From: Fibrobacterales bacterium Fibro_02
GTDB taxonomy: Bacteria; Fibrobacterota; Fibrobacteria; Fibrobacterales; Fibrobacteraceae
Direction: 5' to 3'
Length of the DNA stretch: 36,443 nt
Assembly: GCA_001603905.1 (NCBI GenBank)
Contig: LVAE01000029.1
Span: 1 to 36,443, forward strand
Shown: positions 17,385 to 24,682 of the stretch, piece by piece
How the letters are laid out: each line of letters opens with the position of its first letter
How positions within the stretch are numbered: the first letter of the stretch is position 1
The notes under the pieces: generated by a model
Databases searched by the model: none
What the model saw: the letters and a program-made list of their open reading frames with translations, nothing else
What the model was told of the DNA's origin: nothing
Made by a program: the position numbers and the translations under genes

Positions 17385-17417
17385 TGGATCCCGTCGCGCT
17401 ACGCGCTCCAGGATGAC
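17385..17417. repeat. Intergenic palindromic repeat TGGATCC...AGGATGAC
   Basis: The 33-bp unit starts TGGATCCC and ends CCAGGATGAC, with the palindromic core GCGC-TAC-GCGC (17396-17406). A related unit with the same edges (TGGATTCC ... GAATGAC) but a different palindrome lies inside the helicase gene at 35075-35115. Between the argG terminator and structured element copy 2. Confidence 0.55.
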
Positions 17418-17427
17418 TTCAACGTCT

Positions 17428-17523
17428 TCTGTGAACAACAAACGCCTGGTATTAACCAGGCGTGGTTGTGAGAGAACCGACTTCAGAATAAGGATTCTGG
17501 TGAATTTAGTCGGTTCGGTCTCA
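17428..17523. ncRNA. Structured element copy 2 (four nested helices), 3' of argG
   Basis: P1 ACAAC (17435-17439) with GTTGT (17465-17469); P2 ACGCCTGGT (17442-17450) with ACCAGGCGT (17455-17463), loop ATTA; P3 GAACCGACT (17474-17482) with AGTCGGTTC (17508-17516); P4 CAGAAT (17484-17489) with ATTCTG (17494-17499), loop AAGG. Compared with copy 1 the helices differ by eight compensatory pairs (one in P1, three in P2, three in P3, one in P4) while joining segments and loops are nearly identical. It directly borders the argG stop codon. Similarity continues across the stop codon (GGTCTYATTA). Confidence 0.75.
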
Positions 17524-18795
17524 TTATTTCTTGGGAAGCACGACCGGCTTGCCGAAGTCGACGTTGGTCTTGTTGCCGAGCAACAGGGCGCGCGTCTTGA
17601 GCGGGAGGCCGTAGCAGCGGATGAAGCCAGTAGCGTCCTTCTGGTCGTACATGTCAACGTCGGTGAATCCGCCGAGGCCCATGTCGTACAAGCTGTAGGG
17701 GCTCTTGATGCCGGCCGGGATGATGTTACCCTTGTAGAGCTTGAGGGTCACGTCACCGGTAACAACCTTGTTCACTTCGGCGAAGAAGGCGTCCATAGCC
17801 TGGCGAAGCGGAGTGAACCACTGGCCATTGTACACGAGGTTGGCATAGGTCATAGACATCTTCTGGGCTTCGAACAAAGTTTCCTTGTCGAGCACGAGCT
17901 GTTCAAGGCATTCGTGAGCCTTGTACAGGAGCGTGCCACCCGGAGTTTCGTACACGCCGCGGCTCTTGAGGCCGACGAGGCGGTTTTCGACGATGTCCAG
18001 GAGACCGCAAGCATTCTTGCCGCCAATCTTGTTCAGGTATTCGAGGAGTTCGACAGCGCCCATCTTCTTGCCGTCGATAGCCACCGGATTACCCTTATCG
18101 AAGGTAATCGTCACGTGGTCGGCCTTGTTCGGGGCCTTTTCATACGTGTTGGTGTGCTTGAGGAATTCGTACTTGTGTTCCTGTTCCGGGAATTCCAGAA
18201 CGCCACCTTCGTGAGAAAGGTGCCACAGGTTACCATCTTCGGAGTAAATCTTCTTCTTGCTGATGCCGTTCAGCGGAATCTTGTGAGCGGCGGCGTAGTC
18301 GATAGCGTCTTCGCGGCTGTGGAACGTCCACTTCGGGTCCTTCCACGGAGCGATGATTTCGAGCTTCGGGTTGAGAGCGGCGTAGGTCAGTTCGAAACGG
18401 ACCTGGTCGTTACCCTTACCGGTAGCACCGTGAGCAACAGCGTAGGCACCTTCCTTTTCGGCAATCTTCACCTGGTACTTGGCGATGAGCGGACGGGCGA
18501 AAGAAGTACCCAGGAGGTAGGTTCCTTCGTACTTGGCACCGGCGCGAACGGTCGGCCAAACGTAGTCTTCGAGGAATTCCTTCTTGAGGTCGAGAACGTA
18601 GCACTTGGAAGCGCCAGTCTTCAAAGCCTTGTCTTCGAGAGCCTTAGCGTCCGGGAAGTCGTTCTGACCGAGGTCGGCGGCGAAAGCGATCACTTCGCAG
18701 TCGTAGTTTTCCTTGAGCCAGGGGATGATGATGGAAGTATCGAGTCCACCGCTATAAGCGAGGACAACCTTCTTCTTGGATTCTTTCTTAGCCAT
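17524..18795 (-). CDS. argG: Argininosuccinate synthase
   Basis: Joins citrulline and aspartate using ATP to give argininosuccinate, the penultimate step of arginine synthesis. The N-terminal PP-loop [18 protein letters not shown] is complete. [16 protein letters not shown] and the segment [13 protein letters not shown] are also typical. Length is 423 aa, in the normal 395-450 range. AAAGGAAA lies five bases before the ATG, and TATATT-like -10 boxes are present near 18829-18841. Its stop codon abuts structured element copy 2, with the terminator further on. No other arginine gene is adjacent. Confidence 0.97.
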   Translation of the reverse strand: MAKKESKKKVVLAYSGGLDTSIIIPWLKENYDCEVIAFAADLGQNDFPDAKALEDKALKTGASKCYVLDLKKEFLEDYVWPTVRAGAKYEGTYLLGTSFARPLIAKYQVKIAEKEGAYAVAHGATGKGNDQVRFELTYAALNPKLEIIAPWKDPKWTFHSREDAIDYAAAHKIPLNGISKKKIYSEDGNLWHLSHEGGVLEFPEQEHKYEFLKHTNTYEKAPNKADHVTITFDKGNPVAIDGKKMGAVELLEYLNKIGGKNACGLLDIVENRLVGLKSRGVYETPGGTLLYKAHECLEQLVLDKETLFEAQKMSMTYANLVYNGQWFTPLRQAMDAFFAEVNKVVTGDVTLKLYKGNIIPAGIKSPYSLYDMGLGGFTDVDMYDQKDATGFIRCYGLPLKTRALLLGNKTNVDFGKPVVLPKK

Positions 18796-18878
18796 TGTAT
18801 TTCCTTTGAGAAAAATTTAGACGAGAAAAATATAGAATATAGACAGACGGTTCGGCAAGTTCACCGCGCATCAACCCA

Positions 18879-19772
18879 CTATTTCTTTGCGGTGCTATCC
18901 TTCGGGAGAGGCGCCATCAACTGCCGGAGCGAATCCACCAGCACGCTGTCCTTCTTGGGGAACATGTTCTGGTAAATGACGGCACGACGCTTGGCCATGA
19001 ACTGACTTTCACGCATGTTCGGATGGTGCTTGCCCGGGCTTGCGAGCATGGCTGCAAGATTAATCGCCTGATCCACACTCAGCTTGGAACAGCTCTTCTT
19101 GTAGTATGCGAGACACGCTTCCTGGCAGCCAAAAATATCCTTGCCCCACTGGGCATAATTCAGGTACAGTTCCAAAATGCGGTCCTTGCCGAGTTCATGT
19201 TCCATCAAGAGCGCGTACGCCAATTCCTTGAACTTGCGGTTGAAAGAACGTTCGCCACTCAAGAAGAGGTTCTTCGCAAGCTGCTGCGTAATCGTGGAGC
19301 CGCCGAACTTGGTCTTCCCTGCCACCTGATTTGCATCGAGCGCCTCGGCGATGGCGCGGACGTCAAAGCCCGGATGGAAATAGAAGCCGGCATCTTCGCT
19401 TGCAATGACCGCCTTCCGCAGGTACGGACTGATGGAATCAAGGGGAACATAGGTATGCTTGATTTGCAGGTTCGGACTCGAATCGCGCAAGGCCTCCATG
19501 TACTTGCTCATTTCGGGCTGTGTGTCCTTGAGTTCCTCAACACCTTCGTAAATTTCGTAACCGTAAATGAACGCGCGGTACAGTGCATACGAGGCAGCCA
19601 CCGAGAACACGGCCGAATAAATAATCAGAATCAGCAAAGCCTGGCGGATAATGAAATTAATCGTCCGGTAAAGCCACTTGATAATGAATCCAGTTACCTT
19701 CGCAAACGTGGTATTCGTGAACCACTTGAAAAAATCCCTGACCTTACCAAAATACAACTTTACCTTATCCAT
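18879..19772 (-). CDS. mtgA: Monofunctional peptidoglycan glycosyltransferase (GT51)
   Basis: Polymerises lipid II into glycan strands at the outer face of the inner membrane. A cytoplasmic stub with two hydrophobic stretches (residues ~25-70) precedes the GT51 domain: EDAGFYFHPGFD (catalytic Glu about 126), GGSTITQQLAKNLFL (157-171), the RKFKELAYALLME segment and KDRILELYLNYAQWG. No transpeptidase domain follows. Length is 297 aa, slightly longer than E. coli MtgA. The ATG overlaps the stop of the upstream primase-like gene by one base (TAATG), so they are translationally coupled, a link between DNA replication-type and cell-wall genes whose meaning is unclear. Confidence 0.93.
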   Translation of the reverse strand: MDKVKLYFGKVRDFFKWFTNTTFAKVTGFIIKWLYRTINFIIRQALLILIIYSAVFSVAASYALYRAFIYGYEIYEGVEELKDTQPEMSKYMEALRDSSPNLQIKHTYVPLDSISPYLRKAVIASEDAGFYFHPGFDVRAIAEALDANQVAGKTKFGGSTITQQLAKNLFLSGERSFNRKFKELAYALLMEHELGKDRILELYLNYAQWGKDIFGCQEACLAYYKKSCSKLSVDQAINLAAMLASPGKHHPNMRESQFMAKRRAVIYQNMFPKKDSVLVDSLRQLMAPLPKDSTAKK

Positions 19773-20899
19773 TACTTTTTTCCTCCGAACCAGTCATTGA
19801 TGTCCTCACCCTCTTTCATGGCCGTGGGCAAGTTTTCCATTCCTTCGCCCAAAATTACATTATGAATACCCGCTTGCGTAAACAGGTTGCCGATATATTC
19901 CATTCCAGAGCGCCCCGCCTCGTCGTGATCCAGACAAAGGACCACGTTCTTACTTTTGAACAAATTCAGCCATTCCACCTTAAAACTCCGCACACCGGGA
20001 ATCCCCACCGCATTGATCTTTTGTCCTAAAAACGTGAGCGTATCGACCACGCCCTCGCACAGGTAGACCCAGCCAGGCTTATTGTCGAGCGCAGACATGT
20101 TGTACGGATACGGCACCGTGCCACGCAAGTTGAGTTCCTTGGGAACGACCGTATTGTCGATGGCACGCGACTGGAAATAGAACGCGCGGCGTTTCGTGTC
20201 GAGATACGGGAAAATCAACGGATGCTTGTAGTAGCGCAAGTGGCCCTTTTCATTAAAGAGACCCACATACTTCAAGACCTCTTCGCCAAAGTCCGCCTTG
20301 AGGCTGTTGTTCACCTCTTCGTAGTTGGTAATGGTGCGGAGCAGCATCTTGTCCCACACAGGCTTGTAGATGCGACGGCGTGCAAGCCACTTGGCCGCAG
20401 GAGTGTTGTCTACGGGACTCAAGCGTTTAAGGAACGAAAGGATAATTTTCTTATGTTCGTCTTCGGATACCAGCGGTGGTTCTTCGGGTTCGGGCGGACG
20501 GACTATTTCAGGCACGCGACCCACGGGCGCACTTGTCGCACTCGGACGCCCGACGGCAGCAGGATGCGTTCGTTCCAACACGCGATCCATTTCTTTACGG
20601 GCAGTAGGCGGTACCAGAAACGGGTACTGCTCCATCAGCCAGCTGAGCGCCTCGACAAAACTGCAATCCTTTACAATTTGCACCAACGAAATCACGTCGC
20701 CGCGAACATCGTCACAAACCCAGCAACGGAACGTTCCGCGTTCCTCGGAAATAGAAACGGAGGGAGTGCGGTCGCCGTGCGTGTGGCGTTGCGGGAAAAG
20801 ACATCTGAAGCGACCATGAGAAACCGAAATTCCCAGGCTCTGCGCGACAGCTGTAATCGAAATCGCCGACTTGAATTGTTTCAGTTCCTCGTTAGTCAT
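19772..20899 (-). CDS. Short DnaG-type primase-like protein (CHC2 zinc finger + Toprim)
   Basis: The N-terminal CHC2 zinc ribbon is recognisable: C33, H41 (HGDRTPSVSI), C59 and C62 (FRCWVC), with GDVISLVQ after it. The C-His spacing is seven residues instead of two, an insertion compared with DnaG. A Pro/Glu-rich linker (residues ~110-145) leads to a Toprim domain: YLCEGVVDTLTFLG (acidic Glu/Asp motif) and VVLCLDHDEAGRSG (DxD motif). At 375 aa it is much shorter than housekeeping DnaG (~600 aa) and seems to lack the helicase-binding C-terminal domain. It could be a replication, repair or phage-derived primase. The ATG follows TATTAT by seven bases with no Shine-Dalgarno sequence. Confidence 0.8.
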   Translation of the reverse strand: MTNEELKQFKSAISITAVAQSLGISVSHGRFRCLFPQRHTHGDRTPSVSISEERGTFRCWVCDDVRGDVISLVQIVKDCSFVEALSWLMEQYPFLVPPTARKEMDRVLERTHPAAVGRPSATSAPVGRVPEIVRPPEPEEPPLVSEDEHKKIILSFLKRLSPVDNTPAAKWLARRRIYKPVWDKMLLRTITNYEEVNNSLKADFGEEVLKYVGLFNEKGHLRYYKHPLIFPYLDTKRRAFYFQSRAIDNTVVPKELNLRGTVPYPYNMSALDNKPGWVYLCEGVVDTLTFLGQKINAVGIPGVRSFKVEWLNLFKSKNVVLCLDHDEAGRSGMEYIGNLFTQAGIHNVILGEGMENLPTAMKEGEDINDWFGGKK

Positions 20900-20931
20900 A
20901 GTGGGAATAATAGAAATTTTATATTTAACAT

Positions 20932-21840
20932 ATGATTCTTCTCGAAAACGAACCGATGAACAAGCACACCTCCTTTAAGGTAGGTGGTCCCGCACGTTAT
21001 TTTGTGAAGGCAGAAAGCCTCGATGACCTTAAAAAGGCTTTGGACTTGGCCCGCGAAAAGGCAATTCCGTTCTTTATCTTGGGAAATGGAACAAACCTGC
21101 TTGTTTCAGACAAGGGTTTTGACGGCGTGATTATAACACTTGCCGGAGATTTTTCTTCGATTGAAGATTTGGGGAACGGAGCATTCAAGGTCGGTGCAGC
21201 CATTCCGCTCGGCAGGTTCGCACGCAGTGTTTTGAAGCAGGGCTTTGCAGGCATCCATAAGCTTGCTGGAATTCCAGGAACTCTGGGTGGCGCGATTTAT
21301 ATGAACGCAGGTGCCTACGGGCAGGAAATCGGAACTAGCTGCACGCAAGTAACAGTTTTAGATAGCGACGGGAACATTCGTGAATTCGCCGCTAGTGAAT
21401 GCGGATTCGGATACAGACAAAGTATTTTCCAGAAGAATAACGCGATTATACTCTCGGCGACATTCCTATTGCCAACTGCAGCAAGTCTCGGCAAGACAAC
21501 CGCAGACCTAGAAGCGGAACTCGCCGAATGCATGGCGAAACGCAAGGCGAGCCAGCCACTCAATATGCCGAACGCAGGCTCCACCTTCAAGCGGCTTTCC
21601 GTCGGAGCGGCCGGCACTCCCACGCAAATCGCACCGGGTTATTACATTGAACAAGCAGGGCTCAAGGGCTACCGCATCGGTGACGCCGAAGTCAGCACCG
21701 TACACGCGAACTTTATCGTGAACGCAGGCGGTGCAACGGCAAGCGACATCAAGCAACTAAGCGAATTCGTTCAGCAGAAAGTCACCGAAAAATTCGGCAT
21801 CAAACTGCACCGCGAAATTATTCTGCTTGGGGATTTTTAG
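20932..21840 (+). CDS. murB: UDP-N-acetylenolpyruvoylglucosamine reductase
   Basis: FAD enzyme that reduces enolpyruvyl-UDP-GlcNAc to UDP-MurNAc in peptidoglycan synthesis. It has the family start HTSFKVGGPA, the FAD-binding segment ILGNGTNLLVSDKGFDGVII, then GIPGTLGGAIYMNAGAYG, the catalytic Ser region NAGSTFKRL (residue ~217) and GLKGYRIGDAEVSTVHANFIVN. Length is 302 aa, like the short class of MurB. TATATT (20920-20925) lies six bases before the ATG and no ribosome-binding site is seen, so it looks leaderless. It is divergent from the primase-like gene with only 32 bases between starts, and its 3' end overlaps the vanZ-like gene by 23 bases. Confidence 0.97.
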   Translation: MILLENEPMNKHTSFKVGGPARYFVKAESLDDLKKALDLAREKAIPFFILGNGTNLLVSDKGFDGVIITLAGDFSSIEDLGNGAFKVGAAIPLGRFARSVLKQGFAGIHKLAGIPGTLGGAIYMNAGAYGQEIGTSCTQVTVLDSDGNIREFAASECGFGYRQSIFQKNNAIILSATFLLPTAASLGKTTADLEAELAECMAKRKASQPLNMPNAGSTFKRLSVGAAGTPTQIAPGYYIEQAGLKGYRIGDAEVSTVHANFIVNAGGATASDIKQLSEFVQQKVTEKFGIKLHREIILLGDF

Positions 21841-22249
21841 GCTTTTCAGGAACCGGGTCAAAGCGGTTCAATATTCTCGTGACAATGGCATAGACGATAC
21901 CGCCCATCAAGCCGCCGGTCAAGTCAGCTACGAGGTCCAGCACGCTGCTGTCACGAGTTTCCACAAAGCTCTGGTGGAATTCATCGGTACATCCGTAAAG
22001 GAGCGCAAGCCCCCCAACAACCAAGACGCGCAGCCACTGCCGTTTGGACCATTCGTTACGGCTCCAGAGCATGGCATAGCAACCGGCCAGCGTTGCGTAT
22101 TCGCAAAAGTGAGCCAGCTTATCCCAAATGTGCGGAAAGTCTTCAAGCTGCTCCATCGTCATCGAGGAGAGTTTAAAGATGATTGCCATGCAGAGCACGC
22201 AGGGGACTGCTCGGAAAAACGGGTACTTGTCAAAAATGCTTTCGAACAT
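21818..22249 (-). CDS. VanZ-like membrane protein, 143 aa
   Basis: Integral membrane protein with about four hydrophobic segments and the VanZ-family signature DKLAHFCEYATLAG, then GCTDEFHQSF followed by DLVADLTGGLMGG. VanZ proteins are linked to low-level teicoplanin resistance in enterococci, but most family members have unknown roles in the envelope. The ATG at 22249 was chosen over 22312 because the longer form would start inside the divergent gene's promoter and adds a non-membrane stretch. TATATT lies ten bases upstream. The 3' end overlaps murB. Confidence 0.85.
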   Translation of the reverse strand: MFESIFDKYPFFRAVPCVLCMAIIFKLSSMTMEQLEDFPHIWDKLAHFCEYATLAGCYAMLWSRNEWSKRQWLRVLVVGGLALLYGCTDEFHQSFVETRDSSVLDLVADLTGGLMGGIVYAIVTRILNRFDPVPEKPKNPQAE

Positions 22250-22310
22250 CGTGGCGCCAAATATAGGAAATAGACGGCAGAACGCCACGCAGGTTACTAT
22301 ATTTACACTC

Positions 22311-23504
22311 ATGAAAGCGATTACCTTGAAAGCCGGACGCGAAAAGTCCGCATTGCGTTACCACCCCTGGATTTTTAGCGGAGCCGTTGACGAAGTTATC
22401 GGCGACCCGGAACTGGGCGACACCGTTGAAGTTTACAGCTACAAGAGTGACTTCCTGGGTCTTGCGGCGTACTCGCCCAAGTCCCAGATCCGCGGGCGTT
22501 TCTGGACGTTCGGCGAAAAGGCGAACATTGACCGCGGATTCTTTAGCGACTTGCTCGACCGCGCCATCGCCGCACGCAAGAGCCGCGGTTTTGACATCGA
22601 AGACAAGGAATCGGCATTCCGCCTGATTAACGCCGAAAATGACGGCATTCCCGGTTGCATCATCGACAAGTACGCCGACATCTACTCCGTAGAAATCTTG
22701 GCTGCCGGCGCTGAAGTCCACCGCAAGGATATTTATGAGCTACTCGCCGAAAAGACGCACTGCCGCGGCATCTACGAACGCTGCGATTCCGATGTGCGCA
22801 AGAAGGAAGGCCTGCAACTGCGCACCGGTTGCGTTTACGGCGAAGTCCCCGACGAACCCGTCATCATCAACGAAAACGGAATTCTCTTCCCCATCGACGT
22901 GAAGAACGGTCACAAGACCGGTTACTATCTGGACCAGCGTGACGCCCGACGCCGCATCGGTGAACTTTCCAAGGGTAAGAAGGTCCTGAACTGTTTCTGC
23001 TATACCGGCGGTTTCGGACTTTACGCTCTCCGCGGCGGTTGCGAAAAAGTTTACCAGGTGGATGTTTCCAAAGACGCGCTCAAGCTCGCCAAGGAAGGCA
23101 TCATGAGGAACAAATTAAGCACCGCGCATGCCACGCATGTGGAAGCCGACGTGTTCCAGTACCTGCGCAAGTGCCGCGACAAGGCCGAGACGTTCGACCT
23201 CATCGTGCTGGACCCGCCGAAGTTCGTTGAAAGCAAGGACAACCTGCAGAAGGGTGCCCGCGGCTACAAGGACATCAACCTGCTCGCCATGAAGCTCTTG
23301 GCCGATGGCGGCATGCTCGCCACATTCAGCTGCTCGGGCCTCATGGAAATGGACTTGTTCCAGAAGATTATCGCGGATGCCGCCGCCGATGCGAGACGGC
23401 GCGTTCAAATCATTGAACGCTTCGGCCAACCCGCCGACCACCCCGTGAATACGGCCTTCCCCGAGGGCCAATACCTCAAAGGCCTCCTAGTGCAAGTGGT
23501 TTAA
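22311..23504 (+). CDS. rlmI: Class I rRNA methyltransferase, RlmI-like
   Basis: SAM-dependent m5C methyltransferase resembling RlmI, which modifies C1962 of 23S rRNA in E. coli. The N-terminal PUA-like domain (KAGREKSALRYHPWIFSGAV) is followed by the linker motif GHKTGYYLDQRDAR, motif I LNCFCYTGGFGLYAL (~residue 225), VLDPPKFVESKDNLQKG (~299) and FSCSGLM (~339) with the catalytic Cys. Length is 397 aa, as usual. The ATG follows TATATT by seven bases with no Shine-Dalgarno sequence, again suggesting a leaderless message. A terminator follows at 23557. Confidence 0.93.
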   Translation: MKAITLKAGREKSALRYHPWIFSGAVDEVIGDPELGDTVEVYSYKSDFLGLAAYSPKSQIRGRFWTFGEKANIDRGFFSDLLDRAIAARKSRGFDIEDKESAFRLINAENDGIPGCIIDKYADIYSVEILAAGAEVHRKDIYELLAEKTHCRGIYERCDSDVRKKEGLQLRTGCVYGEVPDEPVIINENGILFPIDVKNGHKTGYYLDQRDARRRIGELSKGKKVLNCFCYTGGFGLYALRGGCEKVYQVDVSKDALKLAKEGIMRNKLSTAHATHVEADVFQYLRKCRDKAETFDLIVLDPPKFVESKDNLQKGARGYKDINLLAMKLLADGGMLATFSCSGLMEMDLFQKIIADAAADARRRVQIIERFGQPADHPVNTAFPEGQYLKGLLVQVV

Positions 23505-23556
23505 GCGAGACCGAGCAACACCTCACTTCAGAAATTTCATACAAGATAAGCAGGCT

Positions 23557-23578
23557 TAAGCGGCCGGCTTATTTTTTT
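23557..23578 (+). terminator. Terminator after rlmI-like gene
   Basis: TAAGC / GCTTA stem (23557-23561 and 23667-like partner at 23567-23571) around GGCCG, followed by seven T. Confidence 0.7.
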
Positions 23579-23590
23579 GTTTGTACAACA

Positions 23591-23625
23591 AAAAAAAGCA
23601 CCCCGCCCGATTAGGAGCAGGGTGC
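23591..23625 (-). terminator. Degenerate copy of the rplT terminator
   Basis: GCACCC (23598-23603) pairs with GGGTGC (23620-23625), with seven T following on the minus strand. The outer arms and the trailing TGCAATTTCTCGCGT are the same as in the rplT terminator at 24054-24079, so it belongs to the duplicated block. Confidence 0.6.
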
Positions 23626-23663
23626 AATTTCTCGCGTGAAGATGAAGCTAGGCTTCAGCTCAA

Positions 23664-23728
23664 TTAGGCAGCCTTCACAACTTCGACGACCTTGGCGAAT
23701 GCTTCCGGATCGGCGACGGCAATATGAC
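23664..23728 (-). pseudogene. Duplicated 3' end of rplT (remnant)
   Basis: The reverse strand encodes [19 protein letters not shown] plus a stop, identical to the last 19 residues of L20 apart from the first position. The DNA match to the rplT 3' end (24105 onward) is nearly perfect over about 60 bases and, together with the terminator and the intervening sequence, covers about 140 bases. Sequence upstream (past 23728) is unrelated to rplT, so no start codon or N-terminal part exists. It is a remnant of a local duplication about 440 bp away. Confidence 0.8.
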
Positions 23729-23772
23729 GACCGTTCGGCTCTTTTGTAGCTAGGCACTACGACACCGCCTCA

Positions 23773-23816
23773 CTCTCGCCTACATCGCCAGCTTACGCTT
23801 GGCGACTCCGGCTCAC
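23773..23816 (-). ncRNA. Short structured element relative (copy 5)
   Basis: Read on the minus strand: GTGAGCCGGAG, a hairpin TCGCCA / TGGCGA with inner GC pairs and loop GTAA (T99-equivalent bulge at 23799), TGTAGGCGAGAG. The flanks match copy 4 and, more loosely, the 5' halves of copies 1-3. The region 23730-23960 has no gene. Confidence 0.45.
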
Positions 23817-23871
23817 GATAACGACCGCATGCTCAGTTTTTTGAACGACACTCTCTGCGGGACTTCGCATG

Positions 23872-23914
23872 CTCTCACCTACACGACTTGTTAATACAAG
23901 TCGCTCCGGCTCAC
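23872..23914 (-). ncRNA. Short structured element relative (copy 4)
   Basis: Read on the minus strand: GTGAGCCGGAG, a perfect 8-bp hairpin CGACTTGT / ACAAGTCG with loop ATTA, TGTAGGTGAGAG. Flanks are almost identical to copy 5 while the hairpin arms are different. The lower helix is GCC with GGT, which pairs on this strand through a G-U pair but not on the other strand. Confidence 0.45.
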
Positions 23915-23942
23915 ATGGCCGACGCCTCTATGCAAATAAAAA

Positions 23943-23965
23943 CGCCCCACTCGGTTAGGAGTGCC
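23943..23965 (-). terminator. Possible terminator between element copies
   Basis: On the minus strand CACTC and GAGTG form a short stem followed by GGGGCG and a T-run (23938-23942). It lies directly beside structured element copy 3. Confidence 0.4.
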
Positions 23966-24009
23966 GTGAGCAACAAGCGTCTGGTATAAACCAGACGTGG
24001 TTGCGAGAG
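23966..24009 (+). ncRNA. Structured element copy 3 (first half only)
   Basis: Matches the first half of copies 1 and 2: GTGAGCAACAAG, P1 GCAAC (23970-23974) with GTTGC (24000-24004), P2 CGTCTGGT (23978-23985) with ACCAGACG (23990-23997), loop ATAA, then GAGAG. The P2 arms differ from both other copies while still pairing perfectly. The P3/P4 half is absent; the following sequence does not fold the same way. It lies 45 bases past the rplT terminator. Confidence 0.55.
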
Positions 24010-24053
24010 CGAGCGCATATCAACTTTTTCCAGCTTTAGCGCGAGCGGTATAT

Positions 24054-24079
24054 AAAAAGCACCCTGCAGAGCAGGGTGC
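24054..24079 (-). terminator. Terminator of infC-rpmI-rplT
   Basis: GCACCCTG / CAGGGTGC stem (24059-24066 and 24072-24079) with a 5-nt loop and a T-run on the minus strand, 26 bases after the rplT stop. Confidence 0.9.
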
Positions 24080-24104
24080 AATTTCTCGCGTAAAGATGCA
24101 GCTA

Positions 24105-24455
24105 TTAGGCAGCCTTCACAACTTCGACGACCTTGGCGAATGCTTCAGGATCGGCGACGGCCATATCGGCGAGAACCTTGCGGTTCATCTGGATGTTGGC
24201 CTTAGAAAGCTTGTAAATGAACTGGCTGTAGCTGATGCCATGTTCGCGGACAGCTGCGTTCAAGCGAGTGATCCACAGAGAGCGGAAGTCACCCTTCTTG
24301 TCACGGCGGTGAGCGTAGGCATACTGACCGGCGTGGGCTACGGCGTCAATGGCAAGGCGAAGGTTCGACTTGCGACGGCCATAGAAACCCTTGGCGGCCT
24401 TGAGGATGTTTTTGCGGCGTTCGCGGGAAGGAACTCTGGTTTTAGCGCGTGGCAT
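24105..24455 (-). CDS. rplT: 50S ribosomal protein L20
   Basis: Binds 23S rRNA early in large-subunit assembly. The sequence is a textbook L20: [19 protein letters not shown], then [33 protein letters not shown] and a C-terminal helix ending VVKAA. Length is 116 aa. Last gene of infC-rpmI-rplT, 11 bases after rpmI. A degenerate copy of its 3' end lies 440 bp downstream (23664-23728). Confidence 0.99.
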   Translation of the reverse strand: MPRAKTRVPSRERRKNILKAAKGFYGRRKSNLRLAIDAVAHAGQYAYAHRRDKKGDFRSLWITRLNAAVREHGISYSQFIYKLSKANIQMNRKVLADMAVADPEAFAKVVEVVKAA

Positions 24456-24466
24456 TCTTACACTCC

Positions 24467-24664
24467 TTATGCAACGACAAGCAGACGCTTGACATGGTAA
24501 ACATCGACTTTCTTAACGAGAGCGCCCTTACGCAGGTTACGCTTACGCTTCGTGGACATCTTGGCAAGAATGTGGCGCATGCCAGCACGCTTGAACTTGA
24601 CGTGGCCGGAGCCAGTCAGGCGGAAGCGCTTCTTAGCACCGCTGTGTGTTTTCATCTTAGGCAT
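24467..24664 (-). CDS. rpmI: 50S ribosomal protein L35
   Basis: Small basic ribosomal protein starting [20 protein letters not shown], with [13 protein letters not shown] and [12 protein letters not shown]. At 65 aa it has the usual length. It sits 18 bases after infC and 11 bases before rplT, in the conserved order. Confidence 0.99.
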   Translation of the reverse strand: MPKMKTHSGAKKRFRLTGSGHVKFKRAGMRHILAKMSTKRKRNLRKGALVKKVDVYHVKRLLVVA

Positions 24665-24682
24665 TTTTACCTCTTTAGGTTA

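Noticed and set aside
14583..17523. Interpretation of the four-helix elements as plain intrinsic terminators
   Set aside because: Neither copy has a T-run on either strand directly after a helix, and both have a separate, classical terminator further on.
17371..18975. Long open frame (534 codons) on the plus strand across argG
   Set aside because: It is antisense to argG, which has all family motifs. The frame reads as Val/Glu/Leu-rich shadow sequence created by codon bias of the true gene.
19772..20899. Calling the primase-like gene dnaG
   Set aside because: Length (375 aa), zinc-ribbon spacing and apparent lack of the C-terminal domain differ from housekeeping DnaG, so the gene symbol was withheld.
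23505..24104. Insertion sequence or transposon remnant in the 600-bp gene-free region
   Set aside because: No transposase fragment, terminal inverted repeats or target-site duplications are visible. The region is explained by the rplT duplication, terminators and short structured elements.
23997..24500. Open frame of 167 codons on the plus strand over rplT
   Set aside because: It is antisense to rplT and the start of rpmI's downstream spacer, with no independent support.
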